NCBI RefSeq assembly: GCF_021732705.1
Contig: NZ_JAKFUM010000001.1
Coordinates: 48,126-112,125 of the forward strand
Direction of reading: 5' to 3'
Source of the DNA: Nevskia sp.
Lineage (GTDB): Bacteria > Pseudomonadota > Gammaproteobacteria > Nevskiales > Nevskiaceae
Length of the DNA: 64,000 nucleotides
Shown here piece by piece: positions 23,736-33,469 of this stretch. The translations under genes and the position numbers were made by a program. A model generated the notes under the pieces. It worked only from the letters and a program-made list of their open reading frames with translations. It did not search any database and was not told the DNA's origin. Numbering within the stretch: position 1 is the stretch's first letter; each line of letters opens with the position of its first letter.

Positions 23736-25085
23736 ATGGCACGGGCTTGGGTCCCGAGCCCGGAACTGACCCGCGAGGTGATCGGTACCGCGCTGAAGGT
23801 GGCGCTGGCGGCAGTCGTGGGCCTGTGGATCGGCTACCCGTTCACGGCGACGATCCTCGCGCTGTCGCTGATCCTCATCCTGCACCTGCGCTACCTGACG
23901 CGCCTGCGTCGCTGGTTCGATCAGCCGAAGCTGGTGATGCTGCCGATCGCCGGCGGCATCTGGGGCGAGGTCTTCGATGGCCTGCTGAACCTGCAGAAAC
24001 GCAACCGCAAGCGCAAGCGCAAGCTGGCGGCGATGCTGTCGGAGTTCCAGTCGTCGACCGAGGCCCTGCCGGATGGCGCCGTCGTGCTCGGCCCGAATGG
24101 CGAGATCATCTGGTTCAACCCGGCCGCGCAGGCGCTGCTCGGTCTGCGGCTGCCGCAGGATCTGGGCTTGCGCATCGCCAACCTGGTGCGCAAGCCGGCA
24201 TTCACCGACTACTTCTCCCGCGACGACTACAGCGGCGAGGTCGAGTGCGGCTCGCCGGTCAACAGCGAGGTGATGCTGGCGTTCCGGATCATTCCGTATG
24301 GCAACGGCCAGCGGCTGCTGATCGTTCGCGACGTGTCCGAGCTGTCACGTCTGGAAACGGCGCGGCGTGATTTCGTGGCCAACGCGTCGCATGAACTGCG
24401 CACGCCGCTGACCGTGCTGCGCGGCTATCTCGACGTGATGGAACCCGAAGCGCGGCGGGGCGGCTCGCTGGAAGAGTGGAGCGCGCCGATGTCGGAAATG
24501 CGCGCGCAGGCGGCGCGCATGGAGTCGCTGATCAACGATCTGCTGAAACTGGCGCGGCTGGAAGCCAACATCATCAACACGCGGCAGGACCTGCTGGACG
24601 TGCCGAAGATGCTGGCGAGGACGCAGGAGCAGGCAAAGGCGATGTCGCGCGGGCAGCACCGCATCGATTTCGACATCGAAGCGGATTTGCGACTGTACGG
24701 CCGCGACAGCGAAACCCAGAGCGTGTTCACCAATCTGGTCAGCAATGCGGTGCAGTACACGCCGGCGGGCGGCGTGATCAACGTGCGCTGGTGGGGCGAT
24801 GACAGTGGCGCGCATTTCAGCGTCGCCGACACCGGCATCGGCATTTCCGAAAAAGACCTGCCGCGTCTGACCGAACGCTTCTACCGCGTCGATGCCGGGC
24901 GCTCGCGCTCGACCGGCGGCACCGGGCTCGGCCTGTCGATCGTCAAGCATGCGCTCGAACATCTCGATGGCAAACTGTCAATAGAAAGTGAAATCGGTGT
25001 GGGAACGACTTTCACATGCAGTTTCCCGATCCATCGCGTGCATTCGGGCAGCCAACGCAACGAACTGCGCACATCAATCGGGTGA
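23736..25085 (+). CDS. phoR: Phosphate regulon sensor histidine kinase PhoR
   Basis: A 449-residue kinase with two N-terminal membrane helices (about 15-55), a basic linker (KRNRKRKRKL), a PAS domain (about 100-200), the dimerisation domain with His219 in NASHELRTPLTVLRGY, and a HATPase domain with N box (FTNLVSNAVQYTP), G1 (VADTGIGIS) and G2 (TGGTGLGLSIVKH). Lack of a large periplasmic domain is typical of PhoR, which senses phosphate through the Pst/PhoU complex. phoU is three genes downstream; pstSCAB are not in this window. Confidence 0.93.
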   Translation: MARAWVPSPELTREVIGTALKVALAAVVGLWIGYPFTATILALSLILILHLRYLTRLRRWFDQPKLVMLPIAGGIWGEVFDGLLNLQKRNRKRKRKLAAMLSEFQSSTEALPDGAVVLGPNGEIIWFNPAAQALLGLRLPQDLGLRIANLVRKPAFTDYFSRDDYSGEVECGSPVNSEVMLAFRIIPYGNGQRLLIVRDVSELSRLETARRDFVANASHELRTPLTVLRGYLDVMEPEARRGGSLEEWSAPMSEMRAQAARMESLINDLLKLARLEANIINTRQDLLDVPKMLARTQEQAKAMSRGQHRIDFDIEADLRLYGRDSETQSVFTNLVSNAVQYTPAGGVINVRWWGDDSGAHFSVADTGIGISEKDLPRLTERFYRVDAGRSRSTGGTGLGLSIVKHALEHLDGKLSIESEIGVGTTFTCSFPIHRVHSGSQRNELRTSIG

Positions 25086-25175
25086 CACGCGCTAAATGAT
25101 TGAGCCGGATAGGTTTTCGGATCGATCGGCGGGTTCGTTGCAACGTCCGCTTCGGAACGTGACAGTCATTCTTGG

Positions 25176-25204
25176 CTGTCATAAATACTTAACCTTCCTG
25201 TCAT
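25176..25204 (+). promoter_or_regulatory. Pho box array upstream of the phosphate porin
   Basis: CTGTCAT-AAAT-ACTTAAC-CTTC-CTGTCAT: two perfect PhoB half-sites exactly 22 bases apart with a weaker site between, keeping the 11-base helical repeat. The array ends 80 bases before the porin start. Confidence 0.78.
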
Positions 25205-25283
25205 ATTGTGCGCCGCGCTCGGGAGGCTTGTGACGACTTCGTGAAAGTCGCAGCCGCCGGGCGACGCCAGCCCATACCAGGAC

Positions 25284-26555
25284 ATGACACTGAATATCTC
25301 GCTGCGACAGGCGGTCACCGCGCTGTCATTCTGCCTTTCCGCCGCCGTTGCCCCCGATGCCGCTGCCGATTTTTCGCGTTACGGCACCGCGTACAAGTCT
25401 GACGACGGCCAGTTTTCCTATCAGTTCAACGCCCGCCTGCAGTACGACGCGGTGCGCTTCGACGATGGCCGCACCAACGACCGGACCAGCTTCGATTCGC
25501 AGGACGGCAGCTACTTCCGCCGCGGCTATGTCACGTTCAACGGCAAGTGGGGCAAGTGGTCGGCCCGGTTCGAGAACGATTTCGCGATCGACATTTCGCT
25601 GAAGGCGGTCCGCGAGTTCTGGATCAGCCACCCGTTCGCCGGCGGCGAGATCCTGTTCGGTCAGCACAAGCCGTTTCGCGGCCTCGAGGAACTGTCGAGT
25701 TCCAACGAGCTGTCGCTGCTGGAGCGTCCGTTCTTCGCCACGACGATCTTCGGGGCCAACGCCGAGCGCCAGTTCCAGCCCGGCATCTTCTGGCGCCGTC
25801 CGCTGTCGAAGACCTTGCTGCTGCAGCTGTCGACCTACAACGCCGATCACGGGCTGGGCACGGAAGTCGGCCGTGGCATCGGCACCGCGAATCGCCTGAG
25901 CTGGATTCCGGTCAACACCAAGAACCAGCTGGTCTACCTCGGCGGCTCGGTCGGCTACGACTACTTCACCGACAAGGCGCCGGGCACGAGGTCGGTCAGC
26001 TATGCCGGTCGCAGCAGCGCCGGCGGCAACGTCATCGGTCCGTCGCAGCGCATCATCAACATCGGCGAGGACGCCGGTCAGGCCTATGGCGGTGTCGAAG
26101 CCGCTGTCGGCACCGGATCGCTGCACCTGCAGAGCGAAGTCGTGCTGTCGTCGTACGAAGATGCCGCCGGCCCCGGCAAGGCGGATCAGGTGCTGTCGTA
26201 TTACGGGCAAGCCAGCTACTTCGTCACCGGCGAGCGCAAGGAATACCAGACGGCCAAGGCCCGCTTCGGCACGCCGCACGCGCTGCGCCATGGCTGGGGT
26301 GCGGTGGAACTGACGGCGCGTTACGACTCGATCGAGAACCTGGATCATCGGGCCGGCGTCGGCAGCGGCGTCTGCCTTGCCAACGCCGCGGTGGCAGTGG
26401 TCGGGGCCGAGTGCGAGGCGCATTCGTATACCGTCGGCATCAACTATTACTTCAACCCGTTGATTCGCGTGATGTTCAATCTGGTCAACGGCTACGACAA
26501 GGTCACCGACGACCACACGCAGTCGTACAACCTGCGCACCCAGATCGCGTTCTGA
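25284..26555 (+). CDS. Phosphate-selective porin (OprO/OprP family)
   Basis: A 423-residue outer-membrane beta-barrel. The signal peptide spans about residues 1-27 (MTLNISLRQAVTALSFCLSA to DAAADF). The mature part has alternating amphipathic strands and ends in the aromatic/phenylalanine terminus (NLRTQIAF) required for BAM assembly. Motifs such as GGEILFGQHKPFRGLEELSS match the porin O/P family, which takes up phosphate or polyphosphate under starvation. Pho boxes just upstream and phoBR/phoU neighbours support phosphate-limited expression. Phosphate versus pyrophosphate selectivity cannot be read from sequence. Confidence 0.88.
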   Translation: MTLNISLRQAVTALSFCLSAAVAPDAAADFSRYGTAYKSDDGQFSYQFNARLQYDAVRFDDGRTNDRTSFDSQDGSYFRRGYVTFNGKWGKWSARFENDFAIDISLKAVREFWISHPFAGGEILFGQHKPFRGLEELSSSNELSLLERPFFATTIFGANAERQFQPGIFWRRPLSKTLLLQLSTYNADHGLGTEVGRGIGTANRLSWIPVNTKNQLVYLGGSVGYDYFTDKAPGTRSVSYAGRSSAGGNVIGPSQRIINIGEDAGQAYGGVEAAVGTGSLHLQSEVVLSSYEDAAGPGKADQVLSYYGQASYFVTGERKEYQTAKARFGTPHALRHGWGAVELTARYDSIENLDHRAGVGSGVCLANAAVAVVGAECEAHSYTVGINYYFNPLIRVMFNLVNGYDKVTDDHTQSYNLRTQIAF

Positions 26556-26715
26556 GCCCGCGCTTTCGCGCGAGGGTTCGGTGCCGGCGACGAGTTGCAA
26601 CGGTCGACTGGCACCCTTCGGCGGACGATCCAGCGTCGGTCGGCGCGTTTGCTCGGTACACTGACGGGCGTCATCATCGTTTTCGAGACTTCACTGTCGA
26701 GGGCTGCACGCGCAA

Positions 26716-27432
26716 ATGAGCACGCTTTCCTATCGGTCGCACATCTCCAGCCAGTACAACTCGGAGCTCGAGGACGTGCGTCAGCGCGTGCTCGCGATGG
26801 GCGGGCTGGTCGAGCAGCAGATCGTCGATGCGACCCGTGCGCTGATCGAGGCCGATGGCCAGCTGGGCGAGGAAGTGTCGCGCAACGACATCCGCGTCAA
26901 TCAGGCCGAGGTTCAGATCGACGAGGAATGCAGCGGCATTCTCGCGCGCCGCCAGCCAACCGCCGGCGACCTGCGTCTGGTCTACGCCATCGTCAAGACC
27001 ATCACCGATCTCGAACGCATCGGCGACGAGGCCGAGAAGATCGCGCGGATGGCGGTGGATCTCGCGTCGCAGGAACGCGGCGGCGCGCCGCTGGTCGAGG
27101 TCAATCACCTGTCGCGGCACGTCTCGCAGATGGTGCGCGATGCGCTCGATGCGTTCGCCCGCATGGATGTCGACGCCGCACTCGCCGTGGCGCGCGAGGA
27201 CCTGATCGTCGATCGCGAGTACGAAGCGCTGATGCGCCAGTGCATCACCTTCATGATGGAAGACCCGCGCACGATCCGCCGGGTGATGGATGTCATCTGG
27301 TCGGTGCGCGCGCTCGAGCGCATCGGTGACCATGCCCGTAACATCTCGGAATACGTCATCTATTTCGTCAAGGGCAAGGATGTCCGTCATATCGGTCTGG
27401 AAGCGATGGAACGCGAGGTTCGCGGCCACTGA
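26716..27432 (+). CDS. phoU: Phosphate signalling protein PhoU
   Basis: A 238-residue protein of two three-helix bundles, each with the PhoU metal-binding signature: the first around DLERIGDEAEKIAR (about residues 97-110) and the second ALERIGDHARNISEYVIYFV (about 197-216). PhoU damps PhoR kinase activity when phosphate is plentiful and controls Pst transport. Normally it ends a pstSCAB operon; here it follows the porin instead. Length is normal. Confidence 0.94.
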   Translation: MSTLSYRSHISSQYNSELEDVRQRVLAMGGLVEQQIVDATRALIEADGQLGEEVSRNDIRVNQAEVQIDEECSGILARRQPTAGDLRLVYAIVKTITDLERIGDEAEKIARMAVDLASQERGGAPLVEVNHLSRHVSQMVRDALDAFARMDVDAALAVAREDLIVDREYEALMRQCITFMMEDPRTIRRVMDVIWSVRALERIGDHARNISEYVIYFVKGKDVRHIGLEAMEREVRGH

Positions 27433-27564
27433 GCCGCGGTTTCAGGCGCGGCGATCGCCGGATTTCCGGCCACTGGCGGCATCGATTGCCGCGCGGCCCG
27501 GCCGGCGCGCTGACAGCGGCCGTTCAGCGAATGGACGGTTAAAAGCCGCTACCATTCGGCATCC

Positions 27565-29862
27565 ATGATTCGCATTCAATCTCCGCTGCTGCGCTGGCTG
27601 CTGATCGGCCTTGCGCTGTCGATCAGCATCGGTCTGGTCGTGCTGTCGTTCTGGCTGGTCCGGCTCGACCGCGAAGTCCGCACGCTGTACGCCGGCGTTC
27701 GCTGGGTGCTGCCGGCGCAGGTCTACGCCGCACCGCTGGAGCTGTATCCCGGGGCGCGGATCAAGCTGCCGGAACTCAAGCGCGAGCTCGATCGTCTCGG
27801 CTACCGCGCCAGTGACGAACTGACCGGCCCCGGCACCTACGTGCTCGCGGCGGACGAAATCCGCATCGACACGCGCGGCTTTGCGTTCTGGGACGGCGTG
27901 CAGGCCGAATCCCGCGTTGCCATCCGCTGTGACGACAGCGCCGTCAGCGCGATCAGAGCGATGGGCAGCGACCAGTCGGTCGATCTGCTTCGGCTCGATC
28001 CGATGCTGATCGGCAGCATCTACCCGAGCCACAGCGGCGAAGACCGCGTGCTGGTCAAGCTCGCCGACGTGCCGCCGCTGCTGCCGGCGACCTTGATCCG
28101 GGTCGAGGATCGCAATTTCGAGCATCACTTCGGCGTCAGCCCGATCGGCATCCTGCGGGCGCTGATCAACAACCAGCTGCACAGCGGCAAGAAGCAGGGC
28201 GGCTCGACCCTGACCCAGCAGCTGATCCGCAACCTGTTCCTGACCAACGAACAGAGCTACGGCCGCAAGATCCGCGAAGCGCTGATGGCGATCCTGCTCG
28301 AACGGCATGTCTCGAAGGACGAGATTCTCGAGGCCTATCTGAACGAGGTCTGGCTTGGCCAGGACGGCTCGCGCGCGATCCATGGTTTCGGGCTGGCCAG
28401 TCAGTTCTACTTCAACAAGCCGCTGAACGAGCTGCGTCCGGCCGAGATCGCCTTGCTGGTCGGCATCGCCAAGGGTCCGACCGTCTACAACCCGCGCAAG
28501 TACCCGGAGCGGGTCAAGGAACGGCGCGATCTGGTGCTGCGCCTGATGACCGATGGCGGCCTGATCCGCGAGGACGAGCGCGAAGCCGAAGCGCTGTCGT
28601 CGCTCGGCGTGCTGAACAACGTCGCCGGCGGTGTCGAGCGTTATCCCGCCTTCATCGATCTGGTGCGCCGGCAGGTCAAGGGCCTGTATCGCGAGGAAGA
28701 CCTCGGCAGCGAAGGCCTGCGCATCTTCACCACGCTGGATCCGCGCGCGCAGGAGATGCTGGAGGCCCGAATCATCGCCGATCTGCCGGGCCTCGAAGCC
28801 AGCCGCAAGATGAAGGCCGATTCGCTGCAGGCGGCCGGCGTCGTGACCAGCGTCGAAGGCGGGGACGTGCTGGCGATCGTCGGTGATCGCAACGTCCGCT
28901 ATCCGGGCTTCAACCGCGCGCTGGATTCCCAGCGCCCGATCGGATCGCTGGCCAAGCCGTTCGTCTTTCTCGCGGCACTGGCCGATCCCGGCCGCTACAA
29001 CTTGTACAGCCAGATTCTCGACGAACCGGTCGAACTGCGGCAGCCGAACGGCCAATTGTGGGCACCGAAGAACTATGACCGGCAACTGCATGGCACCGTG
29101 CCGCTCTTCGCCGCGCTGGCCAAGAGCTACAACCTGCCGACGGTCAAGGTCGGGCTCGATATCGGCGTCGACCGCGTGCATGACCTGATGCAGGCCGCCG
29201 GGCTGGAAAATCCGCCGCGCCTGCCGTCGATGTTCCTCGGCGCAATCAATGCCTCGCCGCTCGATGTCGCGCAGATGTATTCGACGCTGGCCGCCAGCGG
29301 CTATCTGACGCCGCTGCTGGCGATCCGCGAAGTGATGACCAAGGACGGCAAGCCGCTGTCGCGCTACAGCTTCAAGCTGAAGCAGACCTTGCCGGAAGGC
29401 CCGGTCTACCTGACGACCTGGGCGATGCAGAAGGTGATCGAATTCGGCACCGCGCGCTGGGCGGTGTCGGTGCTGCCGGCCGGCCAGAAGTTCGCCGGCA
29501 AGACCGGCACCACCGATGACGCCCGCGATTCCTGGTTCGCCGGCTACGGTGCCGATCGCGTGGCCGTGATTTGGGTCGGACGCGATGACAACAAGCCGGT
29601 CGGACTCGATGGGGCGGCCGGTGCGCTGCGCATCTGGGGCCGGCTGATGCGCGATCTCGACGCGCGCGGCATCGATCTGGCGCCGCCCGCCGGCATCGAG
29701 GAAGTGTCGATCGATCCCCAAACCGGGCTGCGCGGCGACGAAGGCTGCGCCGGCGTCGTGCTGGTGCCGTTCCTCGAAGGCGCTGCCCCCAGCGATTACG
29801 CCTCGTGCGCGAATGCAGGACAATCGTCGCCACTGGAATGGCTGAAAGACATCTTTCGATGA
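27565..29862 (+). CDS. mrcB: Bifunctional penicillin-binding protein 1B
   Basis: A 765-residue class A PBP. A cytoplasmic stub and one membrane helix (about 11-33) are followed by a UB2H-like domain (about 55-145), the glycosyltransferase domain with catalytic Glu181 (EDRNFEHHFGV) and GGSTLTQQLIRN, and the transpeptidase with Ser461-x-x-Lys464 (GSLAKPF), a KSYN motif (SxN) and Lys646-Thr-Gly (AGKTGTTDD). It polymerises and cross-links peptidoglycan. The UB2H domain is where the outer-membrane lipoprotein activator docks, and the next gene encodes such a lipoprotein with overlapping start (ATGA). Confidence 0.94.
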   Translation: MIRIQSPLLRWLLIGLALSISIGLVVLSFWLVRLDREVRTLYAGVRWVLPAQVYAAPLELYPGARIKLPELKRELDRLGYRASDELTGPGTYVLAADEIRIDTRGFAFWDGVQAESRVAIRCDDSAVSAIRAMGSDQSVDLLRLDPMLIGSIYPSHSGEDRVLVKLADVPPLLPATLIRVEDRNFEHHFGVSPIGILRALINNQLHSGKKQGGSTLTQQLIRNLFLTNEQSYGRKIREALMAILLERHVSKDEILEAYLNEVWLGQDGSRAIHGFGLASQFYFNKPLNELRPAEIALLVGIAKGPTVYNPRKYPERVKERRDLVLRLMTDGGLIREDEREAEALSSLGVLNNVAGGVERYPAFIDLVRRQVKGLYREEDLGSEGLRIFTTLDPRAQEMLEARIIADLPGLEASRKMKADSLQAAGVVTSVEGGDVLAIVGDRNVRYPGFNRALDSQRPIGSLAKPFVFLAALADPGRYNLYSQILDEPVELRQPNGQLWAPKNYDRQLHGTVPLFAALAKSYNLPTVKVGLDIGVDRVHDLMQAAGLENPPRLPSMFLGAINASPLDVAQMYSTLAASGYLTPLLAIREVMTKDGKPLSRYSFKLKQTLPEGPVYLTTWAMQKVIEFGTARWAVSVLPAGQKFAGKTGTTDDARDSWFAGYGADRVAVIWVGRDDNKPVGLDGAAGALRIWGRLMRDLDARGIDLAPPAGIEEVSIDPQTGLRGDEGCAGVVLVPFLEGAAPSDYASCANAGQSSPLEWLKDIFR

Positions 29863-30524
29863 GTCTGGCTGAGCGCATCACCCCTGCCGTCGTTCGTCGC
29901 GTCGCCGCGCTGCTGGCGGTGCTGGCGCTGGCCGCCTGCGTCGAGCAGCCAAGCGTCAGCCGCCCGCCGGTGCAGGAGCCGGTGACACCCGCCGCACCGG
30001 CAGTGCCGCCGCCGAGAGCGCCGGAGGTGCAGCCGCCGCTGCAGCCGCCGCCACCGTCGGTGAAGCCGCTGGCGCCGCTCGCGGGATATCCGAAGTCGCT
30101 CGCGGCATCCGGCGCCGGTCCGGCCGTGCTCGCGCTGGCGCGTCAGGCGCAGGAATCACGCAGCGCCGGCCGCTACGACGCCGCACTAGGTCAGTGGGAA
30201 CGCGCGTTGAGGATCGAGCCGCGCAACGCATTCATCTGGCAGTCGATCGCCGAAACCCAGCTGTTTCTGAAGAATTCCGAGCAGGCCGAGAGCGCGGCGC
30301 AGAAGTCGAACAGCCTGGGTCGTGGCAACCCGTGGGTCGAATCCGCGAACTGGCGCCTGATCGCCGCCGCCCGCACTGCGCGCGGCGATTCGGCCGGGGC
30401 CCAGCAGGCGGCAAGCCGTGCCGAAGCGCTCGTCGCGGCGATCAATGCCGCGCAGCAGGCGCAGGCGGCAGCAGCAGCCGCTGCGTCGTCGGCTGCGGCG
30501 ACGGCGGCCTCGCCCAGCCCGTGA
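29859..30524 (+). CDS. lpoP: TPR lipoprotein, probable PBP1B activator LpoP
   Basis: 221 residues. The lipobox LALAAC puts the lipidated cysteine at residue 27. Next comes a long Pro-rich tether (about 33-75), then tetratricopeptide-like helices (about 90-185, ALGQWERALRIEPRNAFIWQ) and an Ala-rich tail. In Pseudomonas aeruginosa LpoP, a TPR lipoprotein encoded next to ponB, activates PBP1B in place of LpoB. Architecture, overlap with mrcB and gene order match that precedent. The Pro-rich tether would let it cross the periplasm to the PBP. Function is inferred from context and architecture. Confidence 0.78.
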   Translation: MSLAERITPAVVRRVAALLAVLALAACVEQPSVSRPPVQEPVTPAAPAVPPPRAPEVQPPLQPPPPSVKPLAPLAGYPKSLAASGAGPAVLALARQAQESRSAGRYDAALGQWERALRIEPRNAFIWQSIAETQLFLKNSEQAESAAQKSNSLGRGNPWVESANWRLIAAARTARGDSAGAQQAASRAEALVAAINAAQQAQAAAAAAASSAAATAASPSP

Positions 30525-32425
30525 CTGCGGCGGAGCTGCTCGGCAGCAGCGGCCCGTTCGCGCAGGAAGTCCCGGGTTTCGCGCCGCGCGAGCAGCAGCA
30601 GTCGATGGCCGCCGCCGTCGAACGGACCATCGCCGACCGCAGCCGGCTGGTGGTCGAGGCCGGTACCGGCACCGGCAAGACCTACGCCTATCTGGTGCCG
30701 GCGCTGGCGTCCGGCCGACGGGTCGTCGTTTCCACCGGCACCAAGAATCTGCAGGACCAACTGTTCTTCCGCGATCTGCCGAAGGTGCGCGATGCGCTGG
30801 GCCTGCCGGCGCGGATCAGCCTGCTGAAGGGCCGCGCCAACTATCTGTGCATCTACCGGCTGCGCAAGGCCGTGATCGATCCCCGCTCGCGGGTGTCGCG
30901 AACCAAGCTGACCGTGGTCGACGACTGGGCGATCAAGACCGTCAGCGGTGAAGTCTCGGAGCTGCCGGCCGGCATCGCCGACGATCAACTGCTGCCGCTG
31001 GTGACCTCGACCGCCGACAACTGCCTGGGCGGCAAATGCCCGGATTTCGCCGAATGCCATGTGGTCAAGGCGCGGCGGGCGGCGCAGGCGGCCGACATCG
31101 TCGTCGTCAACCACCATCTGCTGTTCGCCGATTTTCGTCTCAAGGAAGAAGGGTTCGGCGTGCTGCCGGGGGCCGATGCCATCGTCATCGACGAAGCCCA
31201 TCAGCTGCCGGAGCTGGCGACGCAGTTCTTCGGCGAACGGGTGTCGACGCGGCAGCTGTCGGACCTCGCGCGCGATGTCGCGGTCGAGGTGCAGGCGTTT
31301 CGCGACATGCCGCTGCTGAACGAAGCGCTCGACCAGCTGGCGCTGGCAACGATCGAGCTGGAACGGCCGTTCAGCGAACTCGGCGGACGGCTCGCGCTGG
31401 AGGATTTTGCCGAGCGTACCGGCGTTGCCTCGGCGCTCGGCGCGGCCCGAACGGCGCTGGAGGACTGCCGCGACGTGCTGCAGAGCGTGGCCGAGCGCAG
31501 CACCGGCCTCGCGCACTGCGCGGGTCGGGCGACGACGATGTTCGCGACACTCGACAAGGTTGCCGGCAGCCTGCAGCAGGGCCTGGTGCGCTGGGCCGAA
31601 GCAGTCGGGCGGGGCGGGGCCCTGCACGCGGCGCCGATCGAGCCGATCGAAGGCTTCAAGCGCTTCATGGCGACCTATCCCGGTGCCTGGATCTTCACCT
31701 CGGCGACGCTGGCGGCGAACCAGGACTTCTCGCATTTCACCGCCACGCTCGGGCTCGATGACGCCGAAACCCTTCGTCTCGACAGCCCGTTCGACTACGC
31801 CGATCAGGCCCGGCTGTACTTGCCGCCCGGCCTGCCGGACCCGAATGATCCTGATTATCCGGATGCTGTCGCAGCGGCATTGGCACCGCTGATCGACGCC
31901 AGCCGCGGCGGTGCCTTCGTGCTGTGCACCAGCTACCGCGCGATGGACCGCATCGCCGCACAGCTGCGCGAAGCCTTGCCCTATCCGCTGTTCGTGCAGG
32001 GCGAGGCCGGCAAGAGCACGCTGATCGAGCAGTTCGCCAAGGCCGGCAATGGCGTGCTGGTGGCGACGTCGAGCTTCTGGGAAGGGGTCGACGTCAAAGG
32101 CTCCGCGCTGCGGATGGTCGCGATCGACAAGCTGCCGTTCGGCCAGCCGGGTGATCCGGTGTTCGAAGCGCGCCTGTCGCTGATCCGTGAACGCGGCGGC
32201 AATCCGTTCGTCGAACTGCAACTGCCGCGCGCAATCACGACCCTGCGCCAAGGCGTCGGCCGCCTGATCCGTGACCCGAGCGACCGCGGCCTGATCGTGC
32301 TGTGCGACCCGCGCCTGCGCAGCAAGGCCTACGGCAAGCGCGTGCTCAACAGCCTGCCGAAGATGCCGGTGCTCACCAATCCGGCGCTGGTCTGCGAGTG
32401 GTTGCGCGACGAGGTGGCGGCGTGA
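30521..32425 (+). CDS. yoaA: XPD/DinG-family ATP-dependent DNA helicase YoaA
   Basis: A 634-residue Fe-S helicase. Walker A is GTGTGKT (48-54), the DEAH box is VIDEAHQ (222-228), and four cysteines (110, 168, 173, 179; CLGGKCPDFAEC) bind the [4Fe-4S] cluster. Late motifs are SSFWEGVDVKG and QGVGRLIRDPSDRG. E. coli YoaA works with the HolC subunit in repair of replication damage. The GTG start at 30521 overlaps the lpoP stop (GTGA); an open frame further upstream is antisense-like sequence within lpoP. The mrcB-lpoP-yoaA run is thus translationally coupled. Confidence 0.9.
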   Translation: MTAAELLGSSGPFAQEVPGFAPREQQQSMAAAVERTIADRSRLVVEAGTGTGKTYAYLVPALASGRRVVVSTGTKNLQDQLFFRDLPKVRDALGLPARISLLKGRANYLCIYRLRKAVIDPRSRVSRTKLTVVDDWAIKTVSGEVSELPAGIADDQLLPLVTSTADNCLGGKCPDFAECHVVKARRAAQAADIVVVNHHLLFADFRLKEEGFGVLPGADAIVIDEAHQLPELATQFFGERVSTRQLSDLARDVAVEVQAFRDMPLLNEALDQLALATIELERPFSELGGRLALEDFAERTGVASALGAARTALEDCRDVLQSVAERSTGLAHCAGRATTMFATLDKVAGSLQQGLVRWAEAVGRGGALHAAPIEPIEGFKRFMATYPGAWIFTSATLAANQDFSHFTATLGLDDAETLRLDSPFDYADQARLYLPPGLPDPNDPDYPDAVAAALAPLIDASRGGAFVLCTSYRAMDRIAAQLREALPYPLFVQGEAGKSTLIEQFAKAGNGVLVATSSFWEGVDVKGSALRMVAIDKLPFGQPGDPVFEARLSLIRERGGNPFVELQLPRAITTLRQGVGRLIRDPSDRGLIVLCDPRLRSKAYGKRVLNSLPKMPVLTNPALVCEWLRDEVAA

Positions 32426-32477
32426 TCATTTTTGGATCTGCTAGTCAAACGTTCCCGAACATGGGTGATCTGGACGC

Positions 32478-33194
32478 ATGAAGCTTCTGGCCATCGATAC
32501 CGCCACCGAAGCCTGCTCCGTCGCGCTCTGGCAGGACGGCGCGATTCTCGAGACCTTCGAGGTGCTGGGCCGCACGCATTCGGTTCAGTTGCCGCTGATG
32601 CTCCCTGCCTTGCTGGCGGAAGCGGGGATCAAGCTCGCGCAGCTCGATGGCCTGGTCTGCGGCATCGGTCCCGGCAGCTTCGCCGGGGTGCGGATCGGTG
32701 TCAGCTTCGTCAAGGGGCTGGCGCTCGGTCTGGACCGGCCGGTGGTGGGGGTCACCTCGCTGGCGATGCTCGCAGCGGCCCAGCTCGCCGAGAACCCGGA
32801 TGCGCTGGCGCTGCCGGCCATTGATGCCCGAATGGACGAGGTCTATCTCGGCGCCTATCGATCGCGGGACGGCGCGATCGTCGCCGTGCAGGACGATGCG
32901 GTGGGTCCTGCGGGGACGATCGAGCTGCCGGCGGCGCTGGCCGGGCCGATTCGCGCGGCCGGTACCGGCTGGTCGGCGCATCGCGAAGCCTTGCTGGCAC
33001 GGCTCCCGCAGACGCCAGTGGTCGTCGACGACACAGCGCTGCCGCATGCCGCTGCCGCCTTCCGGACCGCCGTGCAGCGCTTCGAGCGGGGGGAGGCCGG
33101 CGATGCGGCGCAGCTGGTCCCGGCCTATCTGCGCAACCGTGTGGCCTTGACCCAGCGCGAGCAGCAGGCCCTGCGCGACAGTCGCGGGCGCTGA
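32478..33194 (+). CDS. tsaB: tRNA threonylcarbamoyladenosine biosynthesis protein TsaB
   Basis: A 238-residue ASKHA-fold protein. MKLLAIDTATEACSVALW at the N-terminus and GIGPGSFAGVRIGVSFVKGL at about residues 57-77 are signature segments. TsaB scaffolds TsaD and TsaE in making the t6A37 modification of ANN-decoding tRNAs. It follows yoaA by 52 bases, as in E. coli where yeaZ/tsaB and yoaA are adjacent. The partial gene at the right edge is tsaE. Confidence 0.93.
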   Translation: MKLLAIDTATEACSVALWQDGAILETFEVLGRTHSVQLPLMLPALLAEAGIKLAQLDGLVCGIGPGSFAGVRIGVSFVKGLALGLDRPVVGVTSLAMLAAAQLAENPDALALPAIDARMDEVYLGAYRSRDGAIVAVQDDAVGPAGTIELPAALAGPIRAAGTGWSAHREALLARLPQTPVVVDDTALPHAAAAFRTAVQRFERGEAGDAAQLVPAYLRNRVALTQREQQALRDSRGR

Positions 33195-33469
33195 TCCGCG
33201 GCCGGCAGACGCGTTCTGCCACGTCGAATGAAATCAATCTTTTCAGGGACTTGATTCGAAGATCGGGTCCAAGAGCGCGTGCTTGCACGCACTGCAGGCG
33301 GAGCCCGCGCGGACCCGCGCCGCGGCATTCGCCGATGAGTAAACATCCGTTCATCGCATGGGCTAGCCGATTGGCCGCGACCTTGCCATAATCCGCCCCG
33401 TCAATTCCGTACTGCGCCGTATGGTTGCGGTGCAACAACCGTCACTTCATCTTTCACCGGAGAACCCTC

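Noticed and set aside
27442..29823. 793-codon minus-strand open frame opposite mrcB
   Set aside because: It covers the whole PBP1B gene in antisense and has a biased, domain-free composition.
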